Shown: positions 45,391-54,686, numbered from the stretch's first letter. The stretch is 64,000 bases of DNA from Paenibacillus sp. SYP-B3998 (GCF_010820665.1 NZ_JAAIKC010000001.1:1509417-1573416); one strand, 5' to 3'. Program-made: numbers and translations. Notes: generated by a model not told the origin, from the sequence alone.

Positions 45391-47229
45391 ATGCGTTGGA
45401 ATCGGTGGTTGTATCTTAAATATGTACAAAACACGCAGGTTCGTTTAACCTGCTATTTTTTGATAGTTCTACTTCCGCTCGTAGCTGTCAGCTTATACGC
45501 TAACGAAGTCTCCAGACAAATGGTGCTGGAGCAAAGCATGGCACGCACTGAAAACAGTCTGACCTCGGTAGCAGAAAATATTGATTTGACGCTGCAAAAT
45601 GTTGAGGAGCTCTCCAAGTTGGTTGCCACGTCCCCCGACTTGCTTCAAATGCTAGATAAGGCGGATTGTGGATTGACGCCGGAGTCCATCGTCGATTTCA
45701 CCCAGTTGTTGAGCAACTTGTGGAATATTACTTCCATCAGTCAGAGCGTGTCGGAAATTTCCGTATATCATGCGGGAACCGGTACGATTCTCTCTACTAA
45801 AATGGGAGGGAAGCGGGTTCAGGACAACAGTCACAAGGAATGGCTTATGGGGCTCGCTGAAATGAACGGGGCGACGGGAAAGTATGTCTTTGACCATGAT
45901 GAAATTCCCGGCGGAGGCACTGTTGGTGCCTTGATTGGAGCAGATTCCATATCTCTGGTGAGGACGATGGATCTCCATAGCAGCAGGAAAAAGTGGAATC
46001 TGCTAATCATTACCTTAAATCAATCAAGGCTCTCTCGACTGATGGATTCAGTTATTCCCTCTACCCATGCTAGCATCGATTTGTATACAAAAAGTGGGAA
46101 ATGGGTATCGGGTGCGGCTGGCGGTTTGGCGCATTCTTCTTCTCGTCAAGCTGCGGATTTGCTTAAGATTCAGGTGGATACGAGGTATTATGGATGGTCC
46201 TTGGTCTTGCAGCAGCCGAAAGAAGAAATCTACGGAAAGACCATGCAAATTAGAAGCTACACCTACGTCATCATTGGGGTAAGTGTGCTATTGGCGATTT
46301 TGATAGCTTGGGGGGTCTACACCCGTATCTCTTCTCCTCTCCACAAGCTGACCTATGCAATAAAAGAGCTGAGTATCGGCGATCTGAATGTTCGCATTAA
46401 CGTTGACCGAGAGGACGAATTCGGTTATTTGATGAAAGCGTATAACCAGATGGCCGAATATCAAAAGCATCTGATCGAAGACTATTACGAGCAGCAGCTC
46501 CAGCTTGCGCATACGGAACTGAAATTTCTTCAGGCGCAAATCAATCCCCATTTTTTGTACAATACACTAGATTCAATCTACTGGACAGCCAAAAATTACG
46601 ATGCAGATGAAATCAGCGAGATGGTGCTGAACCTTTCCCGTTTTTTTCGGCTTAGCTTAAACAAAGGAAAAGAATCGTTTAGCGTGGAGGAAACGATAGC
46701 TCATTTGGATTATTATATTCGTGTGCAGCAAATCCGTTTTTTGGACAGCTTTACCGTGACCTATCGGATACAAGAGGAGAGCAGGAATGTTCCGATCTTC
46801 AAGCTTCTATTGCAGCCACTGGTCGAAAATGCCATTTTGCACGGACTTGAGACAAGGGCAAACGGCGGCGAACTCGTCATCGCTAGCAAGGTGCAGGCGG
46901 GTGCCCTTCTGCTTTCGGTTCAGGATAATGGAGCTGGAATAGAAAAAGAGAGGCTTGTCTATATTCAAAAGAAGCTGGAGCAAATAGCTGAGCGGGATCG
47001 GTTTCAGCTCACACGGAGGGATAGCGCTTGGACGGATTTGTACGGGCTGCTGAATGTGCTTTCGCGAATCCATATGCTTTATGGCAGTGAAGCCGGGATG
47101 TGGATCAACAGCAGGGAAGGAGAAGGCACAACCGTAACCGTGTGTCTACCGCTTGATCGCTGTTCTGAAGATTTTCATTTGGGATCAATGGCGCAACAAA
47201 CAGAAAGAACGGAGGAAATGTCATCTTGA
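45391..47229 (+). CDS. Sensor histidine kinase (YesM-like)
   Basis: This protein has about 613 residues from the ATG at 45391 (GAGGG 8 nt upstream). Domain order: transmembrane helix (~19-41), extracellular sensor, second helix (~290-315), HAMP (LTYAIKELSIGDLNVRINVDREDEFGYL), His_kinase with H387 in LQAQINPHFLYNTLD, and ATPase domain (LLQPLVENAILHGLE; DNGAGIEKER; GLLNVLSRI). It starts 11 nt after the binding-protein stop and overlaps the response regulator by 4 nt. The gene order fits a three-component sensor in which the lipoprotein reports the sugar. It is paralogous to the kinase at 12049. Confidence 0.93.
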   Translation: MRWNRWLYLKYVQNTQVRLTCYFLIVLLPLVAVSLYANEVSRQMVLEQSMARTENSLTSVAENIDLTLQNVEELSKLVATSPDLLQMLDKADCGLTPESIVDFTQLLSNLWNITSISQSVSEISVYHAGTGTILSTKMGGKRVQDNSHKEWLMGLAEMNGATGKYVFDHDEIPGGGTVGALIGADSISLVRTMDLHSSRKKWNLLIITLNQSRLSRLMDSVIPSTHASIDLYTKSGKWVSGAAGGLAHSSSRQAADLLKIQVDTRYYGWSLVLQQPKEEIYGKTMQIRSYTYVIIGVSVLLAILIAWGVYTRISSPLHKLTYAIKELSIGDLNVRINVDREDEFGYLMKAYNQMAEYQKHLIEDYYEQQLQLAHTELKFLQAQINPHFLYNTLDSIYWTAKNYDADEISEMVLNLSRFFRLSLNKGKESFSVEETIAHLDYYIRVQQIRFLDSFTVTYRIQEESRNVPIFKLLLQPLVENAILHGLETRANGGELVIASKVQAGALLLSVQDNGAGIEKERLVYIQKKLEQIAERDRFQLTRRDSAWTDLYGLLNVLSRIHMLYGSEAGMWINSREGEGTTVTVCLPLDRCSEDFHLGSMAQQTERTEEMSS

Positions 47230-48827
47230 ATCTACTGATTGTTGAAGATGAGGTTCGGCTGTGCAACAGTCTGGCCCGACACATTCCATGGGAGGATCAT
47301 GGTATAGAAGTTGTCGGTATGGCATCCAACGGAATTGAGGCGTTGGCGCAGATCGAGCGGAAAAAGCCGGACCTTCTGCTTGCGGATATTCAGATGCCGG
47401 AAATGGACGGGTTGACGCTTGCGCGCCGGGTACAGGAAAGTGATCCCCTCATCAAAACGGTTATTTTAAGCGGTCATGACAGCTTTGCCTATGCACAGAC
47501 AGCGGTGGAACTGAGCGTGTTTAAATATTTGCTCAAGCCGGCTGGCGATACGGAAATATTGCAGGCGGTGCTTGGAGCGGCGCAACAACTGCGTGTGGAA
47601 TTGGAAGAGCGGCACGAACGTGGCTTGCTTAAGTATAAGTGGGAGCAGCATTTGCCGTACCTGCACAACGAGTTTTACATCCAATTGTTGAGGGGGCGGT
47701 ATCGCCCCGATGAAATCATAGGCTTAAGCATGGAACTGGATCTGAATCTTCAGCCGGATGAACGCTATGTCGTAGTGGTCTTTGATATGGACAGGCAGCC
47801 AGAGCAGGAGAGCGGCTCTTATGTAAAGGACGCTTCTTTGCTCCAGCATACGTTAGCTGGCATCCTGCAGGATCGACTCCCTGACTCTGCATACCGAATG
47901 TGCAGCGATATGCAGGGTTTATCCGTGGTTTTATTTGCCGTAGGGGAGAGGGAAGAGGAGACGGAGGCCGTGCTGCGCGTTCATACGACGGCAGCCAAGG
48001 TGCTTGCTCTCATCGAAGACTACATGAAACATACGGCGAGTGCCGGGATCAGCGGAGGCGCTGGGAGAGCAGGAGTGCTTCATGTCCTATACCGTGAAGC
48101 CTGTACGGCTCTGTTGAATCGCAAGCTGCTAGGAGGCGGCATCGCGATCCCCTACCGGGAATCGGTTCCGCGAGCTGCAATTGTTTCTTGTCCAGAACCG
48201 ACATATGAGAAGGCATTGGAAATGGCTTTTCAGACAGGAGATGAGGACAAAGCGCTTGCTGCTTTGATCTCTATGTGGGAAGAGGGGCAGAACAAGCTGG
48301 TTACCCTCGATGACATGCATGAATATGTCCTTTGTTTGAGCAGTACACTGATTCGTTTGATCCGAAAGCAAGGCTGGTTGGTAAAAGAAGTTACGGGGGA
48401 AGACTTCGTCTTCTTTCAAAACAATCATTTGCTTGCTACCGCTGAACAAATTTATGCCTGGTTGCAAAATACGATACATAAAATGTTGGCTTACGCTCGG
48501 TCGCAAAGGCAGATAGTCAGTCACCAGACGGTTAAAACGATTTTGGATTTGGTGGAACAAGAATTGGATACTGATCTTACACTTCATACAGTGGCAGAGA
48601 GGCTCTATGTGAACTCCTCTTATTTAAGTCGCTTATTTAAGCAAGAAACCGGGAAGCCTTTCTCGACTTATGTGTTGGAGAGGAAAATGGAGCGAGCCCG
48701 ATCCGTTTTGCAGGAAGGGGACAAAGTATATAATGCTGCTCTGGCAGCCGGGTACCGGGATGTGAGCTATTTTACCAAAGTATTCCGTAAATATTGGGGA
48801 GTCACGCCCGGCAGCTTCAAGCTATAA
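47226..48827 (+). CDS. Response regulator with AraC-type DNA-binding domain (YesN-like, long form)
   Basis: This 533-residue protein has a receiver domain with phosphoacceptor D54 in LLLADIQMPEMDG and the conserved lysine in YLLKPAGD. A long middle region of about 290 residues (partly like the YesN linker/GGDEF-relic domain, RYVVVVFDMDR) is followed by an AraC double helix-turn-helix (LTLHTVAERLYVNSSYLSRLFKQETGKPFSTYVLERK ... YNAALAAGYRDVSYFTKVFRKYWGVTPGSF). The TTG start at 47226 overlaps the kinase stop, with GGAGG 11 nt upstream. Its targets may include the secreted protein directly downstream and distant genes. Confidence 0.92.
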   Translation: MNLLIVEDEVRLCNSLARHIPWEDHGIEVVGMASNGIEALAQIERKKPDLLLADIQMPEMDGLTLARRVQESDPLIKTVILSGHDSFAYAQTAVELSVFKYLLKPAGDTEILQAVLGAAQQLRVELEERHERGLLKYKWEQHLPYLHNEFYIQLLRGRYRPDEIIGLSMELDLNLQPDERYVVVVFDMDRQPEQESGSYVKDASLLQHTLAGILQDRLPDSAYRMCSDMQGLSVVLFAVGEREEETEAVLRVHTTAAKVLALIEDYMKHTASAGISGGAGRAGVLHVLYREACTALLNRKLLGGGIAIPYRESVPRAAIVSCPEPTYEKALEMAFQTGDEDKALAALISMWEEGQNKLVTLDDMHEYVLCLSSTLIRLIRKQGWLVKEVTGEDFVFFQNNHLLATAEQIYAWLQNTIHKMLAYARSQRQIVSHQTVKTILDLVEQELDTDLTLHTVAERLYVNSSYLSRLFKQETGKPFSTYVLERKMERARSVLQEGDKVYNAALAAGYRDVSYFTKVFRKYWGVTPGSFKL

Positions 48828-48935
48828 TGTCATCATATTACCATGTAAAGGAATGATCGTCGTCTAATACTGTCAAACACTCCCTTGTATACTGGAGAAG
48901 AAGCATCATCCAATTCAATGAGGGAGCGTGTTTTT

Positions 48936-50015
48936 ATGAAAAAGAAAATCGCAGTACTTGCAGTAACAGTAGCGGTCATCCTGTCGTCCGTGTCGACGGC
49001 CATGGCAGCAGATAAGACGGTGGCCAAGTCGTCAGCGACTGAAGCAGCATTATTCGAAGCAGGCGGGGCGGAAATAACGGATTACACGAACGTGAAAAAC
49101 ATCGGCAAAGTGGAGGCCGTTTTGAGCAAAGCCCGTCAAGCTGCGGCGGAGGAAAACCGCAATCAGACAGCTTTGGGAGCTAAAGGTGCGGCAACGGAAA
49201 CATCATCGGTGAACTATGTTTACATTGATGGCAATACTCATTATTTTTATGAGACAAGCCCGGTATTGGATAAAGAGAAGGTGTACGTGTACGAAGTACA
49301 AGCTTCCTCTACAGAAAATACCCCTGTTGGGAACGTGTCAGCATTGGCGGGAAATCTTCCGGACGGCATCGGTGGGAAAGCCGTTGTTAACAAGAACGGG
49401 TCTTATATCAATGCTACGGTGAGATTGGCTTTACAAAGTCAGCTTTCGGGTGCTCCTTCGGGCGCTACCTATACTTATTCAGGATTCAGCGGCACTGGCA
49501 GAAAATATGACGGAACGAACAACAATTTCCCGGTAGAGACGGATATGGGATTGCAGTACAGCAATGCTTACGGTTATGTAAAATGGACGCCAGTCCTTGG
49601 ATTATACAACGGAATCAAAAGCAATGGTTCCTTCTTGTCAGGCAATGATAAGGTGCAGTATAAGAACGGGTTCAAGGGCGGCACGGATGTAAACTTGACC
49701 GCTTACCGGAACTTGAACGGTAACACTCGGTTATCGATAAGCGGGTATGCAGTTTGTCCAGATTCGTCTTGCTCGCAGACGGCCGACACCTACCTGACAG
49801 CCATACTTGAAGTAGCTAATACGAACGTAACGAGCGTGAGTAAGTGGAAGATGCTGGCCACGCTCGCAGGTTCGGAAAGCGTAACGGGTCATAATTATGC
49901 CGAATTCAAAAATGTCAATGTAGACGGCGTGGCACAGACCCCGACGAAAGAAGCAGAAGATTATGCATCAGTAACGATCGCGGGGAGCACGGTAAAAATT
50001 AACGTTTCCAGATAG
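48936..50015 (+). CDS. Secreted protein of unknown function (possibly YrpD-like)
   Basis: This protein has about 359 residues from the ATG at 48936. The signal peptide is clear (MKKKIAVLAVTVAVILSSVSTAMAA). An in-frame ATG at 48885 exists, but the sequence before 48936 looks like leader, with GAGGGAG upstream. The mature part is Ser/Thr/Gly/Asn-rich and predicted beta, with SGFSGTGRKYDG, ETDMGLQYSNAYGYVKWTPVLGLYNGIKSNGSF and a pair of cysteines (YAVCPDSSCSQTADT). The pattern recalls the YrpD family, but I could not confirm it. It follows the sensor operon by about 110 nt and may be its target. Confidence 0.75.
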   Translation: MKKKIAVLAVTVAVILSSVSTAMAADKTVAKSSATEAALFEAGGAEITDYTNVKNIGKVEAVLSKARQAAAEENRNQTALGAKGAATETSSVNYVYIDGNTHYFYETSPVLDKEKVYVYEVQASSTENTPVGNVSALAGNLPDGIGGKAVVNKNGSYINATVRLALQSQLSGAPSGATYTYSGFSGTGRKYDGTNNNFPVETDMGLQYSNAYGYVKWTPVLGLYNGIKSNGSFLSGNDKVQYKNGFKGGTDVNLTAYRNLNGNTRLSISGYAVCPDSSCSQTADTYLTAILEVANTNVTSVSKWKMLATLAGSESVTGHNYAEFKNVNVDGVAQTPTKEAEDYASVTIAGSTVKINVSR

Positions 50016-50038
50016 TTTAAAAGTCTTGAAGAGCAAGG

Positions 50039-50075
50039 ATCGAACAAGCAGGTAAGCCAGCTTGTTCGATTTTTA
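50039..50075 (+). terminator. Rho-independent terminator after the secreted protein
   Basis: A perfect 11-bp stem ATCGAACAAGC / GCTTGTTCGAT is followed by TTTTATT. Confidence 0.9.
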
Positions 50076-50131
50076 TTATTCATACCTAATTCATTGAGCA
50101 TTCTTAATGCTTTTCGTCTACAAGTAGCCCT

Positions 50132-50215
50132 TCATCCGCCGTGCGAACCGCCGATTACCGAATGGTACGTAGGATGGTGTAGGAGGTCGGGAGTAGTCAC
50201 CCCCTCTTACTAGAT
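50132..50215 (+). mobile_element. 3' fragment of a group II intron
   Basis: The stretch from GCGAACCGCCG through GGTACGTAGGATGGTGT to AGGTCGGGAGTAGTC and ACCCCCTCTTACTAGATT closely resembles the region downstream of the intron-encoded protein in bacterial group II introns, ending near domains V and VI. No reverse transcriptase or 5' intron part is present, so it is a dead fragment. It lies about 60 nt after a strong terminator, a usual insertion site for class C introns. Confidence 0.65.
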
Positions 50216-50543
50216 TACTTGCGTCAGTGAGTGAGAAACCTGCTATAATCGTCCCATCCTTAGGCAGCTCTGAATGAGCTGCCATTTTTCATTTCTCGGA
50301 CCCTGAAGATCTGGTATTAACCAGGATTAGGAAGCGGCACCTACGTAAATGTATGCGAGGAGCTCTTTTTTTTCATTCAGAGCTTGGAAATTTATTACTT
50401 GGTTTCGTTAATAAATGAGAAGTTTAAATAGATAATTCCTATTTGATAAATCGGATATATAATGGTAAATTCAGGATAATGCATCTGAGAATTACTTTAA
50501 ATAGAAAGATAGAAAGCCAAATGAAACCAGTGGAGGGATGAGC
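50216..50543. other. Intergenic region before the ALAS-like operon
   Basis: No gene is seen. A terminator hairpin is at 50263-50289. TGCTATAAT at 50241-50249 resembles an extended -10. The ALAS ribosome binding site GGAGGG is at 50532-50537. The operon promoter was not identified with confidence. Confidence 0.4.
50263..50289 (+). terminator. Rho-independent terminator-like hairpin
   Basis: A perfect stem GGCAGCTC / GAGCTGCC with loop TGAAT is followed by ATTTTTC. Its source transcript is not obvious, and it may belong to DNA lost or replaced when the intron fragment arrived. Confidence 0.75.
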
Positions 50544-51764
50544 ATGTATGCTGAGCTTGCTGAACAGAAAGTTAACCAACTCAAGAGGAAGGGGCACTAT
50601 CGGGAGTTTGTAACGATCAATCGTCTTTGTTCAAAGTATCCGCTGGCGAAGGTCAATCAGCAGGAGGATCACCCTGTAGTCGTATGGTGCAGCAATGATT
50701 ATCTGGGGATGTCACAGCACCCTGAAGTGCTGAAAGCCATGCACGAGGCGATCGAACTTTATGGAGCAGGTTCAGGAGGCTCTAGGAACATCGGCGGGAC
50801 CCATCACTACTATGCGGAATTGGAAGCGTCATTGGCCGAGTGGCATAGCAAAGAGGCCGCATTGGTGTTTCCAACTGGCTACGGCTCCAATGATGCGACC
50901 ATACAATGCCTGACACACATTTTCACCGATTGCTTGATATTGTCGGATCAGTTGAATCACGCCTCCCTCATTAATGGAATCAGCTCTTCGAAGGCTGATA
51001 AGCTTATTTTCCGGCATAACGATGTCCACCACCTTGAGGAGCTGCTTTCATCCGTCCCCAGGGAGAGGGCGAAGATCATTGTGTTCGAATCGGTGTACTC
51101 CATGGATGGCGATGTAGCACCGATCAGGGAAATTGCTGCCCTGGCCAAAAAATATAACGCTCTAACATTCCTGGACGAGGTTCATGCCATAGGCATGTAC
51201 GGTCCACGGGGAGCTGGTATTGCCGCTCAACTTGGTGTAGCGGATCAGATCGATTTCATCCAGGGCACCATGGCAAAAGCAATTGGGGTAATCGGCGGTT
51301 TTATCGCCTCCTCGTCCATTCTGATCGATTCGGTTCGTTCCTTCGCTTCCGGTTTCATCTTCACGACTTCGCTTCCGCCCGCCATCGTCGCCGCTTGCCT
51401 CACAAGTGTAGAGCACCTTAAGCGGTCCGAACGAGAGAGAAGCAGCCTACATGAGAAAACGCAGAAGTTAAGGGAAGCTCTTGCGGTACGTGGGATTCCA
51501 GTCATGGAATCGAGTGAAACGCATATTCTTCCCGTACGGATCGGGGATGCGTTGAAATGCAAGGGTGCCGCGAAGCGTCTGCTAGATAATCACGGAATCT
51601 ACCTCCAACCCATCAATTCTCCGACAGTCCCCGCAGGTACGGAACGGTTTCGGGTGAACGTGACGCCCAACCATACCGATGAACAAATTCGAAGCCTCGT
51701 TGACGGGCTTGTTGAGGTGTTTGGGTATTTTGATATACTGACTCCTGCTCTTCAGGCGCGATAA
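50544..51764 (+). CDS. 5-aminolevulinate synthase-like PLP enzyme (alpha-oxoamine synthase)
   Basis: This 406-residue fold-type I PLP enzyme has the 5-aminolevulinate synthase pattern: [68 protein letters not shown] and [15 protein letters not shown], with PLP lysine K245. The family condenses glycine with an acyl-CoA, succinyl-CoA for true ALAS. The ATG at 50544 is chosen because GGAGGG ends 6 nt before it; an ATG at 50538 directly abuts that site. Bacillota normally make aminolevulinate from glutamyl-tRNA, so this gene is unlikely to serve housekeeping haem synthesis. It heads a tight, more GC-rich operon with an acetyltransferase, a dehydrogenase and an exporter, suggesting secondary metabolism. 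The acyl-CoA partner may differ. Confidence 0.88.
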   Translation: MYAELAEQKVNQLKRKGHYREFVTINRLCSKYPLAKVNQQEDHPVVVWCSNDYLGMSQHPEVLKAMHEAIELYGAGSGGSRNIGGTHHYYAELEASLAEWHSKEAALVFPTGYGSNDATIQCLTHIFTDCLILSDQLNHASLINGISSSKADKLIFRHNDVHHLEELLSSVPRERAKIIVFESVYSMDGDVAPIREIAALAKKYNALTFLDEVHAIGMYGPRGAGIAAQLGVADQIDFIQGTMAKAIGVIGGFIASSSILIDSVRSFASGFIFTTSLPPAIVAACLTSVEHLKRSERERSSLHEKTQKLREALAVRGIPVMESSETHILPVRIGDALKCKGAAKRLLDNHGIYLQPINSPTVPAGTERFRVNVTPNHTDEQIRSLVDGLVEVFGYFDILTPALQAR

Positions 51765-51779
51765 GGGGGTGGGAGAAGA

Positions 51780-52280
51780 ATGAAAGCTACAAGTCCAGCT
51801 GTTACAAGAAGAGCCGAAGAAGCGGATATCGAGCGGCTCATAGAGCTCAGAAAGCATCTCCTTAGCGGAGGAGAGGGGCATTACGCTGCTCAATCTCCAG
51901 AGGAGGAGTTTGCATGGCAGAGCAGCTACCGTCAGTGGCTGTTAAAGAACCTGCGGGATAACCCCCTTGTGCTTGTTGCCGCAGCTTCAGTGGAGGAAAA
52001 GGGTGAAATCATAGCTTGTGCTATTGGCATTATTGACGAGAGAGCACCACTGAAAGGCATTTTGAACGGACGATCCGGCTGGATTCAAACAGTGGTTGTT
52101 GATCTTCAGTGGCGCAGGCAGGGAGTGGCGGAGCAGGTGATGGAGTACGTACTGTCATGGTTCTGGGAGCAGGAAGTTGGGAAAATCGTCCTGCAAACGA
52201 CATCTGTTGCAAAACATTTATACGAAAGGCTGGGATTTGAGGAAACGGGCGAGGAACTGCTGTACAAACAACTGCTATGA
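51780..52280 (+). CDS. GNAT-family N-acetyltransferase
   Basis: This 166-residue protein has the GNAT core. The acetyl-CoA-binding motif region is GWIQTVVVDLQWRRQGVAEQVMEYVLSW, followed by the typical end VAKHLYERLGFEETGEELLYKQL. GGGAGAAG lies just before the ATG, 15 nt after the ALAS-like gene stop. In the operon it could acylate the amino group of the amino-ketone produced upstream, or give self-protection; this is inference. Confidence 0.88.
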   Translation: MKATSPAVTRRAEEADIERLIELRKHLLSGGEGHYAAQSPEEEFAWQSSYRQWLLKNLRDNPLVLVAAASVEEKGEIIACAIGIIDERAPLKGILNGRSGWIQTVVVDLQWRRQGVAEQVMEYVLSWFWEQEVGKIVLQTTSVAKHLYERLGFEETGEELLYKQLL

Positions 52281-52297
52281 AGAAAGAAGGATGAATG

Positions 52298-53371
52298 ATG
52301 AACGTTCTGATCATCGGTTTGGGGTATGCAGGAACACGGTTTTACAATGCATTCAATAACTTGGAATTGTCGGGTAAAGAAAAGATTGAGATCGCATATG
52401 TTGGCAGAAGGCATCACCGACAAGATCTTATTTATTACACTAACATTGCCAAGGCGCTTGAGGATTTCAAGCCACAGATTATTGTGGTCAGTGTCAATGA
52501 TGGAAACCATGGGGAGGTGATTCGTCAGCTGAATGGTTATACGGGTTTTGTGATCTGCGAGAAACCGTTTGCCGGCATTCAAGACAATCTTGATTTGCTG
52601 GAATCCAGTCTTAAGAACACAGTGGGCTTCTGTCTTGACTTGGTCGAGCGGTATTCGGATGCCACCATCGCTTTGAAACAGTATGTAAACAAAGGACAGC
52701 TCCGGCTTCTGCGGGCTAACTTCTACTGGGGAAAAGACCGGATTCATGACCTCAGACCGACGAGCGGCGTGATCAGCGAGATTATTCACCCGCTCGATCT
52801 TGTTCAATGGATATGCGCACCAGAGGCAGAGCTGGAGTTGAAAGAAAGCCAAGGCATTCGTTCGGATTTCTCCATCTCAGGTGATGAGGTGCTCGACAGC
52901 GCCTCGATTACTGGCGTGCTTCAAGGGGCCGTAGTTACTGGGTACAGCAGCTTTGTGAACATTATCCGCAAACGGGAAATCGACCTTGTTTTTGCTTCAC
53001 CCGATAACAGGCTTGTGTATGCTGCGCTTATTTATGATACTCCTGCCTGGGATTTCGATCAGCTGCGGGTATGGGAGAAGACAGTGACGGGCGATAGGGT
53101 CATTTTGGACATTCAGACTGGGGGCGAGCAGGGGAAACCGGAGCTCCGTACCATTGGCAAGCTCATTCGATTAACAGCTGATGCCGCACATTTTGTACAG
53201 AACGGAAAGAATCCTTCACAGCCATTTGCTGATCTTCGAACAGCGCTTAATTTGCAAAACCTGCTGAACAGGATCGAGCGCAGTTCAAGAACACTTGGGC
53301 CTGTACAGTATGTGGTAGGAGCAGAGAGGGAGTCTTATTATGACGAGAGCAACTGGGAGCGTCTTGGCTAA
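52298..53371 (+). CDS. Gfo/Idh/MocA-like reductase
   Basis: This protein has about 357 residues. The Rossmann motif NVLIIGLGYAG is followed by the family motif VICEKPFAG. A C-terminal domain includes GVISEIIHPLDLVQWI, where the catalytic histidine region lies, and a long beta part. Three ATGs are clustered (52291, 52295, 52298) behind AAGAAGG, and 52298 has the best spacing (7 nt). It is clearly different from the sugar dehydrogenase at 7089. It probably reduces an imine or ketone intermediate made by the ALAS-like enzyme, as thiazoline-imine reductases of this superfamily do in siderophore pathways. The comparison is structural only. Confidence 0.82.
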   Translation: MNVLIIGLGYAGTRFYNAFNNLELSGKEKIEIAYVGRRHHRQDLIYYTNIAKALEDFKPQIIVVSVNDGNHGEVIRQLNGYTGFVICEKPFAGIQDNLDLLESSLKNTVGFCLDLVERYSDATIALKQYVNKGQLRLLRANFYWGKDRIHDLRPTSGVISEIIHPLDLVQWICAPEAELELKESQGIRSDFSISGDEVLDSASITGVLQGAVVTGYSSFVNIIRKREIDLVFASPDNRLVYAALIYDTPAWDFDQLRVWEKTVTGDRVILDIQTGGEQGKPELRTIGKLIRLTADAAHFVQNGKNPSQPFADLRTALNLQNLLNRIERSSRTLGPVQYVVGAERESYYDESNWERLG

Positions 53372-53423
53372 AGCTAAGTCTAAGGCAGATCTAACTATCT
53401 TGAAATAAGTGAGGAAAATAGGC

Positions 53424-54590
53424 ATGCAAAAAGTTCTGCTTCTTTCATTCGGCATGTTCGCCCTCGGACTTGATGCCTATGTGCTTGCCGGGCTGCTTCC
53501 GCTGATGGAGGCCGATTTCCATCTCAGTGCCTCACAGATGGGGCAAGCCGTCAGCATTTTCACCCTTTGTTATGCGCTTGCCGCTCCAATATTCGCGACT
53601 TTGCTGGCGGGCAAGCCCGTGCGTCGGATTCTTCTGACCGCGCTTGGCGTCTTCACACTGGCAAATGCTGCCACAGCTTTAGCCCCCAACTTTGTATGGC
53701 TGCTACTCGCACGGGCGGCAGCAGGCATCGGTGCTGGGCTGTATTCCCCACTAGCCGCAGCAGCAGCAGCGTCCCTAGTTGCGCCAGAGAAGCGGGGGAG
53801 AGCGCTCGGAACAACGCTGGGTGGCATGAGCATGGGAACAGTCATTGGCGTTCCCATCGGGCTGATGATTGCGCAGCAGTGGGGATGGCGGGGGACGCTA
53901 TGGGGGGTTACGATACTTGGCGCCGCAGCTATTGTCGGTATCATGGTTCGCTTGTCGGATTTCCCTGTAGCAGCTCCTCCAAGCCTGCGCCAGCGGCTGG
54001 GCATGATGGCTAGCCGTCGGGTAGCTGCCACAGTGGGTATTACATTCCTGACTAGCGTGGCTAGCCTTGGATTATACACCTACGTGGCTGCGATCCTGCA
54101 GGAACTGGCTGGAATCCGAAATATTACGGCTTATCTATGGGCGTGGGGAATCGGGGGCGTTGTGGGCAGCTTATTCATTGGCTCCCTGATTGATCGCACC
54201 AGACGAACGGGAACGCTGATGGTCGGCATTCTTGCGATTATGGCTCTGGCCATGTTCAGCCTTCCGTTCAGCATCCACTACTTGCTACTGGGCTTCATTC
54301 CCTTTTTCCTATGGGGCGTGACTGGTTGGGCATCGCAGGCTCCGCAGCAGCATGTTCTTCTGCAGTTGCAACCACAGCATGGCCCGGCAGCCGTCGCTCT
54401 AAACAGCTCGGCCAATTATCTGGGCAGCTCTATCGGCGCTTCCCTTGGCGGAGGCGTGTTGTTGATTGGCTTATCACCTTCCCAACTTCCTTATTTGGCC
54501 GGCTGTCTCGTAGCCATAGCGCTGCTCGGGCAGGGGCTTCTCATTATGAGGAGAAAGGTTGAAAAAGCAAAGACGGCCGATTTTCATTAA
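53424..54590 (+). CDS. MFS transporter (DHA1-type exporter)
   Basis: This protein has about 388 residues and 12 predicted helices. It has the drug:H+ antiporter start FGMFALGLDAYVLAGLLPLMEADFHLSASQMGQAVSIFTLCYAL, the motif-A-like loop GKPVRRILLTALG, and motif C LGGMSMGTVIGVPIG. The ATG at 53424 has GAGG 9 nt upstream; the frame opens at a GTG at 53409. It is the last gene of the ALAS-like operon and is the obvious candidate exporter of its product. The gene is distinctly GC-rich compared with the sugar locus. Confidence 0.92.
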   Translation: MQKVLLLSFGMFALGLDAYVLAGLLPLMEADFHLSASQMGQAVSIFTLCYALAAPIFATLLAGKPVRRILLTALGVFTLANAATALAPNFVWLLLARAAAGIGAGLYSPLAAAAAASLVAPEKRGRALGTTLGGMSMGTVIGVPIGLMIAQQWGWRGTLWGVTILGAAAIVGIMVRLSDFPVAAPPSLRQRLGMMASRRVAATVGITFLTSVASLGLYTYVAAILQELAGIRNITAYLWAWGIGGVVGSLFIGSLIDRTRRTGTLMVGILAIMALAMFSLPFSIHYLLLGFIPFFLWGVTGWASQAPQQHVLLQLQPQHGPAAVALNSSANYLGSSIGASLGGGVLLIGLSPSQLPYLAGCLVAIALLGQGLLIMRRKVEKAKTADFH

Positions 54591-54658
54591 TGAATAGCGG
54601 ATTAACAAGTGCACTAATGAGATAATTCAAGCTTTTAATTCGTAGTGGTTCTAATCTG

Positions 54659-54686
54659 AAAAAGCTTGAGAAATCAAGCTTTTTTT
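54659..54686 (+). terminator. Rho-independent terminator after the ALAS-like operon
   Basis: A stem AAAAAGCTTGA / TCAAGCTTTTT is followed by further T. The A-run on the 5' side allows bidirectional use. Confidence 0.85.

Noticed and set aside
53570..54079. 169-codon minus-strand ORF and a 148-codon alternate plus-strand ORF in the MFS gene
   Set aside because: GC-rich sequence has few stops in any frame. Only the MFS frame shows membrane-helix periodicity and family motifs.
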